Assembly (NCBI GenBank): GCA_963822575.1
Contig: CAWGHZ010000004.1
Span: forward strand, 496,001-560,000
DNA from: CAWGHZ01 sp963822575
GTDB taxonomy: Bacteria > Pseudomonadota > Alphaproteobacteria > MPNO01 > DASWLB01
DNA: 64,000 nt
Direction: 5' to 3'
This document shows positions 53,426 through 62,643 of this stretch, one piece after another. The stretch's first letter is position 1; every line of letters starts with the position of its first letter. Made by a program: the position numbers and the translations under genes. The notes beneath the pieces were generated by a model, which saw only the letters and a list, made by a program, of their open reading frames with translations, had not been told where the DNA came from and made no database searches.

Positions 53426-54561
53426 GCCGTCGCCCGCGAATGGCGCCGGCGCGGCGCATCCTGCACGTCTTTTCGACCTTCGATGTGGGCGGCCCGCAGA
53501 TCCGGTTCGTGCAGCTCGTGGGCGGCTTCGGCGACGCGTTCGAGCATCTCGTCATCGCGATGAACGGGCGGAACGGCGCCGCCGCGCGACTGCCGGCGGG
53601 CGCGCCCGTGCGCATCGTGCCGTTCGCCTACGAGAAGTCGGATGCGCTGCGCAACCTCTGGCGCTTCCGTCGCACGCTCGCGGCCCACGCGCCGGACCTG
53701 CTCGTGACCTACAATTGGGGCGCGATCGAATGGGGGCTGGTGAACGACATCGCCCGTCCTCTCTGCCGGCACATCGACGTGGAGGACGGTTTCGGCCCCG
53801 AGGAAGCGACGGTCCAGCTTCCGCGCCGGGTGATGTTGCGCCGGTTCGTCTATCGCCGCGCCGAGCGCATCATCGTGCCGTCCCGCACGTTGGAACGGCG
53901 CGCCCTGGGCCCCTGGCGGCTGCCGCGGGAGAAGGTTCAGTATGTCCCGAACGGTGTTCGCGTCGAGCTGTTCGCGGCGCCGCCCGATGCCGCCCTGCTC
54001 GTCCGACTTGGTCTCGACCCGAACGAGCCGATGATCGGAACCGTCACCGCTCTGCGCCCGGAGAAGAATCTCGGCCGGCTGATGGAGGCGTTCCGCCTCG
54101 CCGTCGTGGACGGGAAGCGGGCGGGCAAACTCGTCGTGGTGGGCGACGGGCTGGAGCGTCCTACCCTCGAACGGCAGGCGGCGGCGCTCGGCATCGCCGG
54201 GCGCGTCACCTTCACAGGCGTGCTCGACCGGCCGGCCGCGCTGCTCGGCGCCTTTCGCGTCTATGCGCTCTCGTCGGATACCGAGCAGATGCCGATCAGC
54301 GTGATCGAGGCGATGGCCGCTGGTCTGCCCGTCGCGGCGACCGACGTGGGCGACGTCGGCGTGATGGTGGCGGACGCGAACCGCCCCTACGTGGCCGGGC
54401 GGGACGCCGAAGCCCTTGCGCACTCCCTCGCCGGCTTGCTCGACGATCCCGCTGCCGCCGCGCGGCTGGGCGCGGCCAACCGCGTCAAGGCCGCGGCGGA
54501 ATTCACCGAGGCGCGGATGGTCGAAACTTGGCGCCGCGCCTTCGCCGGCGAACCCGACTGA
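53422..54561 (+). CDS. Glycosyltransferase family 4
   Basis: The 379-residue protein is a GT-B fold glycosyltransferase. It has an N-terminal HVFSTFDVGGPQIRFVQLVGG, the C-terminal nucleotide-sugar site GTVTALRPEKNLGRLMEAFRLA and LVVVGDGLERPTLERQA near 230, and the family 4 EX7E motif region EQMPISVIEAMAAGLPVAATDVG. The GTG at 53422 overlaps the previous stop; an ATG at 53440 is also possible. It would add a sugar to a lipid or protein carrier, using the sugar from the fusion enzyme. Confidence 0.87.
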   Translation: MSRRPRMAPARRILHVFSTFDVGGPQIRFVQLVGGFGDAFEHLVIAMNGRNGAAARLPAGAPVRIVPFAYEKSDALRNLWRFRRTLAAHAPDLLVTYNWGAIEWGLVNDIARPLCRHIDVEDGFGPEEATVQLPRRVMLRRFVYRRAERIIVPSRTLERRALGPWRLPREKVQYVPNGVRVELFAAPPDAALLVRLGLDPNEPMIGTVTALRPEKNLGRLMEAFRLAVVDGKRAGKLVVVGDGLERPTLERQAAALGIAGRVTFTGVLDRPAALLGAFRVYALSSDTEQMPISVIEAMAAGLPVAATDVGDVGVMVADANRPYVAGRDAEALAHSLAGLLDDPAAAARLGAANRVKAAAEFTEARMVETWRRAFAGEPD

Positions 54562-54696
54562 GGTCCCGCCGTTTTCCGTCCGGTGCGCAGCGTGCTATAC
54601 GGACCCGGCCGCCCCTGGTCATCGCCGGGGCCGGACCTATATCGGTTGTAGTAATTCCAGTCTGCGGCCGAACGGCCAGGAAACCGGAGGAATAAC

Positions 54697-55656
54697 ATGG
54701 CCATCACCGGCAGCGAGATCGTCGGGCTCGAGGAGGTCGTCTACGGCGTCGAGGACATGGCGCTGGCGCGGCGCTTCTTCGACGATTGGGGGCTGAAGAA
54801 GGTCTCCGCCGCCAAGGCCCGGCTCGTCTACGAGGCCGAGGACGGCACGCGCGTGATCGCGCGCCCGGCGGACGCGAAGGATTTGCCCAAGCCCTTGCAG
54901 CCCGGCTCCACCGTGCGCAAGATCACCTGGGGCCTGCACAAGAAATCCGACCTCAAGAAGTTCGCGTCCGAGCTCGCCAAGGACCGCGATGTCGAAATCG
55001 CGAAGGACGGCACGGTGTCCTCGACCGACCCGATGGGGCTCGCCATCGCCTTCACCGCTACCAGGCGGCGCAAGCTCGGCAAGACCGCCATCCGCGACGA
55101 GGTGAACACGCCGACCAAGATCGAGCGCGTCGACCGGGCGGCCAAGTTCTATCCGCGCGCGCGGCCGCTGTCGCTCGGCCATGCGGTCTATTACGTGCCC
55201 GACCTCAAGGCGATGGAGAAGTTCTACGTCGGCCGCCTCAAGTTCGGCGTGTCGGACTACTACTACCAGGGCGGCAAGCTGCGCGGCATCTTCACCCGCT
55301 GCTCGACGCCGGGTGACCACCACAACTGGTTCCTGCTGAATTCGCCCGACGGCAAGCCGAAGCTCAACCACATCGCATTCAAGGTGCGCGACGTGCACGA
55401 GGTGTTCGGCGGCGGGCTCTACATCACCCGCAAGGGCTGGCCGACCGAGATCGGCCCGGGGCGCCATCCCATCTCGTCGGCCTATTTCTGGTACTTCAAG
55501 AACCCGATCGGCGGCGCCATCGAGTACTACGCCGACGACGACCACCTGACGAAGAGGTGGAAGCCGCGCAAGTTCGACAGCGTGCCCGAGAACTTCGCGG
55601 AATGGGCGCTGCCCACCGGTCTCGCGACACACTCGGTCGACATCAAGGAGCGGTAG
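54697..55656 (+). CDS. VOC family protein, two-domain extradiol-dioxygenase-like
   Basis: The 319-residue protein has two VOC halves: GLEEVVYGVEDMALARRFFDDWGLKK at 8-33 and LSLGHAVYYVPDLKAMEKFYVGRLKFGVSDYY near 160-190. The C-terminal half has metal-ligand candidates in CSTPGDHHNWFLLN, LNHIAFKVRDVHEV and IEYYADDD (His, His, Glu). This is the layout of type I extradiol dioxygenases, though the loops differ from catechol enzymes. The ATG at 54697 follows GGAGGAATAAC. Confidence 0.8.
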   Translation: MAITGSEIVGLEEVVYGVEDMALARRFFDDWGLKKVSAAKARLVYEAEDGTRVIARPADAKDLPKPLQPGSTVRKITWGLHKKSDLKKFASELAKDRDVEIAKDGTVSSTDPMGLAIAFTATRRRKLGKTAIRDEVNTPTKIERVDRAAKFYPRARPLSLGHAVYYVPDLKAMEKFYVGRLKFGVSDYYYQGGKLRGIFTRCSTPGDHHNWFLLNSPDGKPKLNHIAFKVRDVHEVFGGGLYITRKGWPTEIGPGRHPISSAYFWYFKNPIGGAIEYYADDDHLTKRWKPRKFDSVPENFAEWALPTGLATHSVDIKER

Positions 55657-55728
55657 GACCGCTCCATTGTCGGGGCGGAGCGGGTGCCCTAGACTTCCCG
55701 CGTCGGCTCGCGGCCAGGGGAGGAGACG

Positions 55729-56511
55729 ATGGCGCTCACGCTCTATCATAACGACATGTCGGTCTGCGCCCAGAAGGTGCGCTTCGCGCTCGCCGAGAAG
55801 GGATTGGACTACGAGCAGAAGCACCTCAACCTGCGCGCCGGCGACCAGAAGCAGCCGGACTATCTGAAGCTCAACCCGAACGGCTACGTGCCCACGCTGG
55901 TGCACGACGACTTCGTGGTCTGCGAATCCACCGTCATCTGCGAATACATCGACGATGCCTTCCCAACACCGCCCTTGAAGCCCGCCGACGCGCGCGGCAA
56001 GGCACGCATGCGCGGCTTCACCAAGTTCATCGACGCGGCGATCTTCCCGGCGACCGGGGTCGTCTCGATGTCGATCGCCTTCCACTACCAATACCCGCCC
56101 GAGGTGCACGCCAAGATGGAGGCGGCCCGGCCCGGCTGGATGGCGAATTTCCGCAATTTGCAGAAGGGCACCGAGAACCCCGCCTTCCCCGCCGCGATCC
56201 GTCGGCTCGACAAGATGCTCGCCGACATGGAGAGGGCGCTGGCGGGCCACGGCAAGCCATGGCTCACCGGCGATGCGTTCACCCTCGCCGACATCGGCAA
56301 CGCGCCCTACGTCACGCGGCTCGACCATCTCAAGTTCCTCGACCGCATGATCGAGGGGCGGCCCAAGACCGCGGCCTGGTACGAGCGGGTGAAGGCGCGG
56401 CCCGGCTACCGGGACGCGCTCGCCAAGTGGTTCAACTCGAAATATCTGCCGCTGATGGACGAGAAGGGCAACGAGGCCTGGCCGCGGGTGAAGGAGCTTC
56501 TGGCGGCCTGA
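55729..56511 (+). CDS. Glutathione S-transferase family protein
   Basis: The 260-residue protein has an N-terminal thioredoxin fold with LYHNDMSVCAQKVRFALAEKGL (active-site Ser/Cys), PNGYVPTLVHDDFVVCESTVICEYID (glutathione gamma-glutamyl binding), and a helical C-terminal domain with FTLADIGNAPYVTRLDHLKF. It is a soluble GST that may isomerise or dechlorinate an aromatic intermediate. It follows the VOC gene by 72 bp on the same strand and precedes a class II aldolase. Confidence 0.88.
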   Translation: MALTLYHNDMSVCAQKVRFALAEKGLDYEQKHLNLRAGDQKQPDYLKLNPNGYVPTLVHDDFVVCESTVICEYIDDAFPTPPLKPADARGKARMRGFTKFIDAAIFPATGVVSMSIAFHYQYPPEVHAKMEAARPGWMANFRNLQKGTENPAFPAAIRRLDKMLADMERALAGHGKPWLTGDAFTLADIGNAPYVTRLDHLKFLDRMIEGRPKTAAWYERVKARPGYRDALAKWFNSKYLPLMDEKGNEAWPRVKELLAA

Positions 56512-56539
56512 CGACACGACCGCAATCGGGGAGGAGACC

Positions 56540-57322
56540 ATGGCGACGCAGTTGAAGACGAGCCGCGTGCGAGATCAGGTGACGGCGGAGGAATGGCAGG
56601 CGCGGGTCGACCTCGCCTGCGCGCACCGGCTGATCGCCAATTCCGGCATCCTCGACCTCACCTATAACCATTTGTCCGCGCGCGTGCCCGGCCAGCCGAA
56701 CCGGATGATTATCAAGTCGCAGTGCGAGATGTTCGACGAGGTGACGGCGTCCTCGCTCGAGACCTACGACATCGCGACCGCCCAGCCGATCGTCGGCGGG
56801 CCGCGCCCGCTCTCGGGCGGCGGGCTGGTGATCCATGCCGGCATCCTCGGCGCCCGGCCCGACATCGACGCCGTATTCCACACCCACTCGACCGCGAACA
56901 TGGCGGTGTCGTGCCATAAGTGCGGCCTGTTGCCGATCACCCAGGCGGCGACGCGCTTCCGCGGCCGGCTCGGCTATCACCAGTTCGGCGGCTACGAGTT
57001 CGAGCTTTCGATGCGCGACCGGCTGCTCGTCGACCTCGCCGGCAACGAGGCGGTGATCCTGCACAACCATGGCGGGCTCACCGTCGGCAAATGCGTCGCC
57101 GCCGCCTTCCTGCTACACCATCAGCTCGAGATGGCCTGCCGCGCCCAGGTCGGCGCGCTGGCGGGCGGGCTCGACAATGTGCTGATCCCGCCCGACGAGG
57201 TGATCGACTTCGCAGTCACCCAGGTGACCGGCGGCACCGGCACCGGCGGCGGGCGCATGCAGCGCGACTGGGAGGCCTGCCTGCGGCGCGCCGAGCGGTT
57301 GGACCCCGGGTTCAGGGAGTAG
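56540..57322 (+). CDS. Class II aldolase/adducin family protein
   Basis: The 260-residue protein has LACAHRLIANSGILDLTYNHLSARVP near 29-54, the zinc ligands HTHSTANMAVS near 114 and ILHNHGGLTVGKC near 173. The usual catalytic Glu between the ligand sets is not evident, which suggests a binding or decarboxylase-like role for this member. The ATG at 56540 follows GGGGAGGAGACC. It probably forms a unit with the GST and VOC genes. Confidence 0.86.
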   Translation: MATQLKTSRVRDQVTAEEWQARVDLACAHRLIANSGILDLTYNHLSARVPGQPNRMIIKSQCEMFDEVTASSLETYDIATAQPIVGGPRPLSGGGLVIHAGILGARPDIDAVFHTHSTANMAVSCHKCGLLPITQAATRFRGRLGYHQFGGYEFELSMRDRLLVDLAGNEAVILHNHGGLTVGKCVAAAFLLHHQLEMACRAQVGALAGGLDNVLIPPDEVIDFAVTQVTGGTGTGGGRMQRDWEACLRRAERLDPGFRE

Positions 57323-57449
57323 CGTCCGCCCCCCATCCACAGCTTTTCCACATGTCCGAATCGGCCCTGTGGATGGCGGCGGATTCGCGCCTTTCGCGGC
57401 CGGCCGATCCGTGTAGAACGGAGGGCCCGTCCGTTCACGCGAGGAAATC

Positions 57450-57698
57450 ATGGCCACCCAGTTCCAGGTCACCGCCAACCAGCTCCGCTCCTTCATCGAG
57501 CGCATCGAGCGGCTGGAGGAGGAGAAGGCGGGGCTCGCCGCCGATGTCCGCGAGGTCTATTCGGAGGCCAAGTCGCAGGGCTACGATACCAAGGTGATGC
57601 GCGAGGTGATCCGGCTGCGCAAGCTCGACGCCGCCGACCGGCGCGAGCGCGACGAGCTGCTGGAAACCTACATGGCCGCGATCGGCATGGCGGAGTAG
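57450..57698 (+). CDS. gapR: DUF2312 protein, GapR-like nucleoid-associated protein
   Basis: The 82-residue protein is mostly charged coiled coil: TANQLRSFIERIERLEEEKAGLAADVREVYSEAKSQGYDTKVMREVIRLRKLD. This matches DUF2312/GapR of alphaproteobacteria, which binds overtwisted DNA ahead of replication and transcription forks. The ATG at 57450 follows GAGGAAATC. It stands alone between the aldolase and the dehydrogenase. This gene is the best taxonomic marker in the window. Confidence 0.9.
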   Translation: MATQFQVTANQLRSFIERIERLEEEKAGLAADVREVYSEAKSQGYDTKVMREVIRLRKLDAADRRERDELLETYMAAIGMAE

Positions 57699-57756
57699 CG
57701 CGAGCCCTGCCGTCCGGCGCGATCCGCGCTAGGCTCGGGGCGGACCGGAGGGCTTC

Positions 57757-58858
57757 ATGCGCGACATCCTGCTGCTGGGCGCGGGCAAGATCGGCGCGGC
57801 CATCGCCGAGCTCCTGGCCGACACGGGCGATTACGAGGTCACGGTGGTCGACCGGTCGCGCGCGCTCCTGCGCGCGGTCAAGACGCGCGGCCGCGCGATC
57901 GAGAAGGTCGCTTCCGACGTCGAGGACCGGGCCGCTCTGCGCCGGCTGATGCGGGGCGCCGACGCGGTCGTCTCGGCGCTGCCGTTCTACCTCAACGTCC
58001 GGATCGCCGAGGCGGCGCATGCGGCGGGCATCCACTATTTCGACCTGACCGAGGACGTCGAGACGACCCGCGCCATTCGCCGCATCGCGCGCGGCGCGGC
58101 GACGGCCTTCGTGCCGCAATGCGGCCTCGCGCCCGGCTTCATCTCGATCGTCGCCGCCGACCTCGCCGCGCGGTTCGAACTCGCTGCAGACGGTGCGCAT
58201 GCGCGTCGGCGCGCTGCCGCAATACCCGACCAATGCGCTCAACTACAACCTCACCTGGTCGACCGACGGATTAATCAACGAGTACTGCAACAAGTGCGAG
58301 GCGATCCACCAGGGCAAGCGCATCGAGCTGCTGCCGCTGCAAGGGATCGAGCAGTTCTCGCTCGACGGCATCACCTACGAGGCGTTCAACACGTCGGGCG
58401 GGCTCGGCACGCTCGCCGACACGCTCGACGGCAAGGTGGACGAGCTCACCTACAAGACGGTGCGCTATCCCGGCCATTGCGAGCGCATGCGACTGCTCGT
58501 CAACGACCTCAAGCTCGGCGAGCGGCGCGAGCTGCTCAAGGACGTGCTGGAGACCGCGATTCCCGTCACCATGCAGGACGTGGTGCTGATCTTCGCCACC
58601 GTCACCGGCCGGATGGGGCCGCTTTTGACGCAGGAATCCTATGCCTCGAAAATTTACGCGCGCGACGTGAACGGCACGCGTTGGTCGGCGATCCAGATCA
58701 CCACCGCCGGCGGCATCTGCGCGATGGTCGATTTGATGCGCGCGGGCAAGCTCAAGAAGCGCGGCTTCGTGCGTCAGGAGGACGTGAAGCTGCCCGATTT
58801 CCTCGCCAACCGGTTCGGTGCCGTCTACGGCGAGGACCGCGAGACCCATACGCCGTAG
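57757..58858 (+). pseudogene. Saccharopine dehydrogenase family protein, frameshifted as assembled
   Basis: The frame from ATG 57757 has the Rossmann motif ILLLGAGKIGAAIAELLADTG, ADAVVSALPFYLN and CGLAPGFISIVAADLAARFE. It then changes to another frame with LQTVRMRVGALPQYPTNALNYNLTWSTDGLINEY and continues to the stop at 58858. The break is at about 58176-58184, and one extra base explains it. The repaired protein has about 366 residues. It resembles lysine 6-dehydrogenase/saccharopine dehydrogenase (Lys9-type) enzymes and would give an aminoadipate semialdehyde for the ALDH7 enzyme downstream. Confidence 0.87.
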
Positions 58859-58861
58859 CGG

Positions 58862-59182
58862 TCAGCCGCGTGCCGGCAATAAGCAATCGCCCACCGTGTA
58901 GAGCTCGGTGACGTTGCATCCGGCATCGACGCGCGCCACCAGGTAGCCGCGGCAAGTCGAGCTGCGCACCCAGACGTTGCGGTCCTCTACGGCCCGGGTC
59001 TCGGTCGCGCGCATCTCGTTGTAGAGCATGCTGGTGATGGTCGAGACGTCGACGCCGCGGGCGGCGAGCGCGGCCCGCGCGGCGTTGTTACAGCCAGGGT
59101 CGGCGGCGCGCTGGGCCTCGTGCGCGCAGGCCGAAAGGGCCAGGGCCAGGATCAAGGTGGGAAGCGGGCGCGTTAGGCGCAT
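58862..59182 (-). CDS. Small lipoprotein
   Basis: The 106-residue protein has a signal peptide with the lipobox LSAC (Cys near residue 18), so it is a lipid-anchored protein. Two Cys pairs (CNN and CRGY plus CNV/DCL) suggest disulfides in the periplasm. No known family was recognised. It lies between the dehydrogenase and the ALDH genes on the opposite strand, and its stop is four bases from the dehydrogenase stop. Confidence 0.72.
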   Translation of the reverse strand: MRLTRPLPTLILALALSACAHEAQRAADPGCNNAARAALAARGVDVSTITSMLYNEMRATETRAVEDRNVWVRSSTCRGYLVARVDAGCNVTELYTVGDCLLPARG

Positions 59183-59271
59183 GGCGGGCTCCTGCGGTGC
59201 GGCTTGATCCGGCGCAATCGGCCGCGCACCATGGCTCCAACTCGTACGTCGAACCGCGACGGGGAAGGGTG

Positions 59272-60780
59272 ATGGACATCAAATCTCTGTGCGCCGAGCT
59301 CGGCATCGCGCCGGACACGGGCGACCTCGCGGTGCGCACGCCGGTCGACGGCTCGGAGGTCGGCCGCGTGCCTCCCGATACGCCGGAGACGCTGGAGGCG
59401 AAGGTGGCGCGCGCCGCCGCTGCCTTCCCCGCCTGGCGCGATACGCCGGCGCCCCGGCGGGGCGAGCTGGTGCGGCTGTTCGGCGCAGAGCTGCGGCGCA
59501 TCAAGCCGGCGCTCGGGCGCCTCATCACCGTCGAGTCCGGCAAGATCCTGCAGGAGGGGCTCGGCGAGGTGCAGGAGATGATCGACATCTGCGACTTCGC
59601 GGTCGGGCTTTCGCGCCAGCTCTACGGCCTCACCATCGCGTCCGAGCGCACGGGCCACCGCATGATGGAGACATGGCATCCGCTCGGCCCGATCGCGGTG
59701 ATCTCGGCCTTCAACTTCCCGGTCGCGGTGTGGGCGTGGAACGCCGCCGTCGCGCTCGTTTGCGGCGACCCGGTGGTGTGGAAGCCCTCGGAGAAGACAC
59801 CCCTGTGCGCGCTCGCTTGCCGGGCGGCGTTCGAGCGGGCGCGGGCCGAGTTCGGCGCGGCGCCGGACGCGTTGGTCGAGGTCGCGCTGGGTGGGGCGGA
59901 GATCGGCCAGGCGCTTGCCGCCGATGCGCGCCTGCCGCTGGTCTCGGCCACCGGCTCGGTCCGCATGGGCAAGGCGCTGGCGCCGGTGGTGGCCCGCCGC
60001 CTCGGCCGCGCACTCCTCGAGCTCGGCGGCAACAATGGCGCCATCGTGGCGCCTTCGGCCGACCTCGACCTCGCCGAGCGGGCCATCCTGTTCGCCGCGG
60101 TTGGCACGGCCGGTCAGCGCTGCACCTCGCTCCGACGGCTCATCGTGCACGAGGACGTGTGGGACCAGGTCGTCGGCCGGCTGCGCCGCGCCTATGCGAG
60201 CCTTCCCATCGGCTCGCCGCTGGAGGACGAAACTCTGGTCGGCCCGCTGATCGATCTTCCGGCGCTCGATGCCATGCAGGCGGCGCTCGGCCGCGCGCGG
60301 GACGCGGGCGGCGTGATCCATGGCGGAGAGCGGGTGCTGGCCGACCGCTACCCCGACGCGGCCTATGCGCGCCCGGCGCTCGCGCTCATGCCGGCGCAGA
60401 CGCCGCTGGTGTGCGAGGAGACGTTCGCGCCGATCCTCTATCTCCTGCGCTATCGCGATTTCGACGAGGCGCTCGCGCTGCACAACGCCGTGCCGCAGGG
60501 GCTCGCCTCGGCGATCTTCACCGGCGATGTGCGCGAGGCGGAGATTTTCGTGTCCGCGCGCGGGTCGGATTGCGGCATCGCCAACGTCAATATCGGCCCG
60601 TCCGGCGCCGAGATCGGCGGTGCGTTCGGCGGCGAGAAGGACACCGGCGGCGGGCGCGAGTCGGGCTCGGACTCGTGGAAGGCCTACATGCGCCGTGCGA
60701 CCAACACGATCAACTACTCGCGCGACCTGCCGCTCGCCCAGGGCATCCGCTTCGGCAGCGCCGAGCCACGGCCGGGGTAA
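59272..60780 (+). CDS. Aldehyde dehydrogenase, ALDH7-like (alpha-aminoadipate semialdehyde dehydrogenase)
   Basis: The 502-residue enzyme has HPLGPIAVISAFNFPVAVWAWNAAVALVCGDPVVWKPSEKTPL, the general-base Glu in LELGGNNGAI near 265, the catalytic Cys in GTAGQRCTSLRR near 300, and the ALDH7 tail GGEKDTGGGRESGSDSWKAYMR. ALDH7 oxidises alpha-aminoadipate semialdehyde in lysine breakdown. The saccharopine dehydrogenase family gene is upstream and gcdH elsewhere in the window, which fits that role. The ATG at 59272 follows GGGGAAGGG. Confidence 0.9.
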   Translation: MDIKSLCAELGIAPDTGDLAVRTPVDGSEVGRVPPDTPETLEAKVARAAAAFPAWRDTPAPRRGELVRLFGAELRRIKPALGRLITVESGKILQEGLGEVQEMIDICDFAVGLSRQLYGLTIASERTGHRMMETWHPLGPIAVISAFNFPVAVWAWNAAVALVCGDPVVWKPSEKTPLCALACRAAFERARAEFGAAPDALVEVALGGAEIGQALAADARLPLVSATGSVRMGKALAPVVARRLGRALLELGGNNGAIVAPSADLDLAERAILFAAVGTAGQRCTSLRRLIVHEDVWDQVVGRLRRAYASLPIGSPLEDETLVGPLIDLPALDAMQAALGRARDAGGVIHGGERVLADRYPDAAYARPALALMPAQTPLVCEETFAPILYLLRYRDFDEALALHNAVPQGLASAIFTGDVREAEIFVSARGSDCGIANVNIGPSGAEIGGAFGGEKDTGGGRESGSDSWKAYMRRATNTINYSRDLPLAQGIRFGSAEPRPG

Positions 60781-60789
60781 TCTTCGAAC

Positions 60790-60904
60790 GTCATCCCGGC
60801 CAAGCTGCAAGCGAAGCGAGCGGCACGAGCCGGGACCCATGTTGCCGCTTCACAGACGCCGAGAGAGGGGCCCCGGATTGGCGCTGCGCGCCATCCGGGG
60901 TGAC
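60790..60904. repeat. Dispersed palindromic repeat with inner stem
   Basis: GTCATCCCGG at 60790-60800 pairs imperfectly with CCGGGGTGAC (60895-60904), and inside it CCCCGGAT (60871-60878) pairs with ATCCGGGG (60893-60900). The element fills most of the 161-bp gap between convergent ALDH and thiE genes. It is a third class of interspersed palindrome in this window. Confidence 0.75.
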
Positions 60905-60941
60905 AGTCTGCGTGTCAGGCCCGGTCTCGGGATCCCGCCAC

Positions 60942-61595
60942 TCAACCGGCGCTTGCCTGCGTCTCCGCGATCTTGGCGTTGAAGTCGCGCACGGCGGCGG
61001 CGGGGCCGGCGGGATAGGCCCAGATGCCGGCCGAGACGGCCAGGAAGTCGGCGCCGGCGCGGACCAGCACCGGGCAGTTCTCGACCGTGATGCCGCCGAT
61101 GGCGACGCAGGGCACGGTGAACATCTCATGCCACCAGGTGAGCAATTCTGGGTCGGTCGGGGTGGTGATCCCGCCGATCGAGGTCTTGGTGGTGGAGCGG
61201 AAGAAGCCCCCGAACGCGACGTAGTCGGCGCCCGCCTCGGCAGCCTCCATGCCGAGGTGGCGCGACGCCTTGCAGGTGACGCCGACGATGGCCTGCGGTC
61301 CGATGATGCGCCGCGCCTCCGCGTAGGGTGTGTCCTCCTGTCCGACATGGACGCCGTCGCAGCCCAGCTCGCGCGCCAGGTCGGGCCGGTCGTTCATGAT
61401 GAACGCCACCTCGCGCGCCTGGGCCAGCGGCATCAGACGCTCTGTTGCGCGACGGATCGCGTCATCGTCGACGCCCTTCAGGCGGAGCTGCAGCGAGGCG
61501 ATGTCGCCCGCGTCGAGCGCGGCCGACAGCGCATCGGCGTAGTCGTCGCCAATGCGCTCCGGCGTGATCAGGTAAAGGCGGCAGCCGTCCGCCAT
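60942..61595 (-). CDS. thiE: Thiamine phosphate synthase
   Basis: The 217-residue TIM barrel has RLYLITPE near residue 6, SLQLRLKGVDDD, FIMNDRPDLARELGCDGVHVGQEDTPYAEARRIIGP, VGVTCKASRHLGMEAAEAGADYVAFGGFFRSTTK and CVAIGGITVENCPVLVRAGADFLAVSAGIW, all ThiE motifs. It joins HMP-diphosphate and thiazole phosphate in thiamine synthesis. It starts 16 bases after the aldolase stop, on the same strand, so they form an operon. Confidence 0.93.
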   Translation of the reverse strand: MADGCRLYLITPERIGDDYADALSAALDAGDIASLQLRLKGVDDDAIRRATERLMPLAQAREVAFIMNDRPDLARELGCDGVHVGQEDTPYAEARRIIGPQAIVGVTCKASRHLGMEAAEAGADYVAFGGFFRSTTKTSIGGITTPTDPELLTWWHEMFTVPCVAIGGITVENCPVLVRAGADFLAVSAGIWAYPAGPAAAVRDFNAKIAETQASAG

Positions 61596-61611
61596 CGCTG
61601 CGCGACGCGCC

Positions 61612-62572
61612 CTACTCGGCGGGTTCCTCGGCCAGCTCGCGCATCGGGTGGACCGCTGGCGACTTGCCCTGGTAAATCTGGATGATGGCGTCGAGCATGT
61701 GCAGCGCTTCCTCGCGCGGACGCTGGAAGGTGTTGCGCCCGATGATCGAGCCGTTGCCGCCGCCGTCGTAGACGCCCTTCACCTCGGCCAGCACGCCGTC
61801 CATGTCCTTGGCGTCGCCGCCCGAGAACACCACGACCCGCCTGCCGTTGAAGCAGGACTGGACGACGTGGCTCACGCGCTCGGCCATGGTCCCGACGGGG
61901 ATGTTGGCGTAGGACTTCTTCGCCGCGCTCGAGGAATACGACGTTCGTCGGCGGCTTAACCTTGATGATGTGCGCGCCCAAGAGCGCCGCCATGTGCGCG
62001 GCGTAGGCGCAGATGTCGACCGCGGTCTCGCCTTCCTTGGTGAGGAGCGGCCCGCGGGGGTAGGACCAGATCACGACGCACAGCCCGTTGGCCTTGGCCT
62101 CCTCGGCCATGGCGCGGATCTCCTCCATCAGCTCGAACTGATGCTCCGAGCCGGGATAGATGGTGAAGCCGATCGCCGAGCAGCCGAGCCGGAGCGCGTC
62201 CTTGACCGAGCCGGTCACCGCCTGGTCTTTCTCGGTGGCGAGCGAGTTGGAGGAGTTCACCTTGAGGATCGTGGGGATCGCGCCGGCGAAGGAATCGGCG
62301 CCGGCCTCGATCATGCCGAGCGGCGCGGCGTAGGCGTTGAGCCCCGCGTCAATCGCGAGCTGGAAATGGTATTGCGGATCGTAGGCCGGCGGGTTGGGTG
62401 CGAAGGAGCGCGCCGGGCCGTGCTCGAAGCCCTGGTCGACCGGCAGGATCACCACCTTGCCCGTGCCGCCCAGCCGACCCTGCATCAGGATTCGGGCGAG
62501 GTTGGCCTTGCTGCCCGGGTTGTCGCTCTCGTAGTTGGCGAGGATACGCTTGACGCGCTGGGTGATCTTCAT
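61612..62572 (-). pseudogene. Class I fructose-bisphosphate aldolase (FbaB/DhnA-like), frameshifted as assembled
   Basis: The first part from ATG 62572 has QGRLGGTGKVVILPVDQGFEHGPARSF, YPGSEHQFELMEEIRAMAEEAK, VVIWSYPRGPLLTKEG and the Schiff-base Lys in GAHIIKVKPPTNVVFLE. One extra base near 61921-61932 shifts the frame. The other frame continues with AAKKSYANIPVGTMAERV, RRVVVFSGGDAKD and GNGSIIGRNTFQRP to the stop at 61612. The repaired protein has about 319 residues, standard for bacterial class I aldolases. It works in glycolysis and gluconeogenesis, and its essential role makes sequence error more likely than loss. Confidence 0.88.
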
Positions 62573-62643
62573 CTCGGCCTCTCCCCCGGGGTTTCCCCCA
62601 AATCGCATGCCATCCCGAGCAATACCCCAGGGCGCATTAAGTT

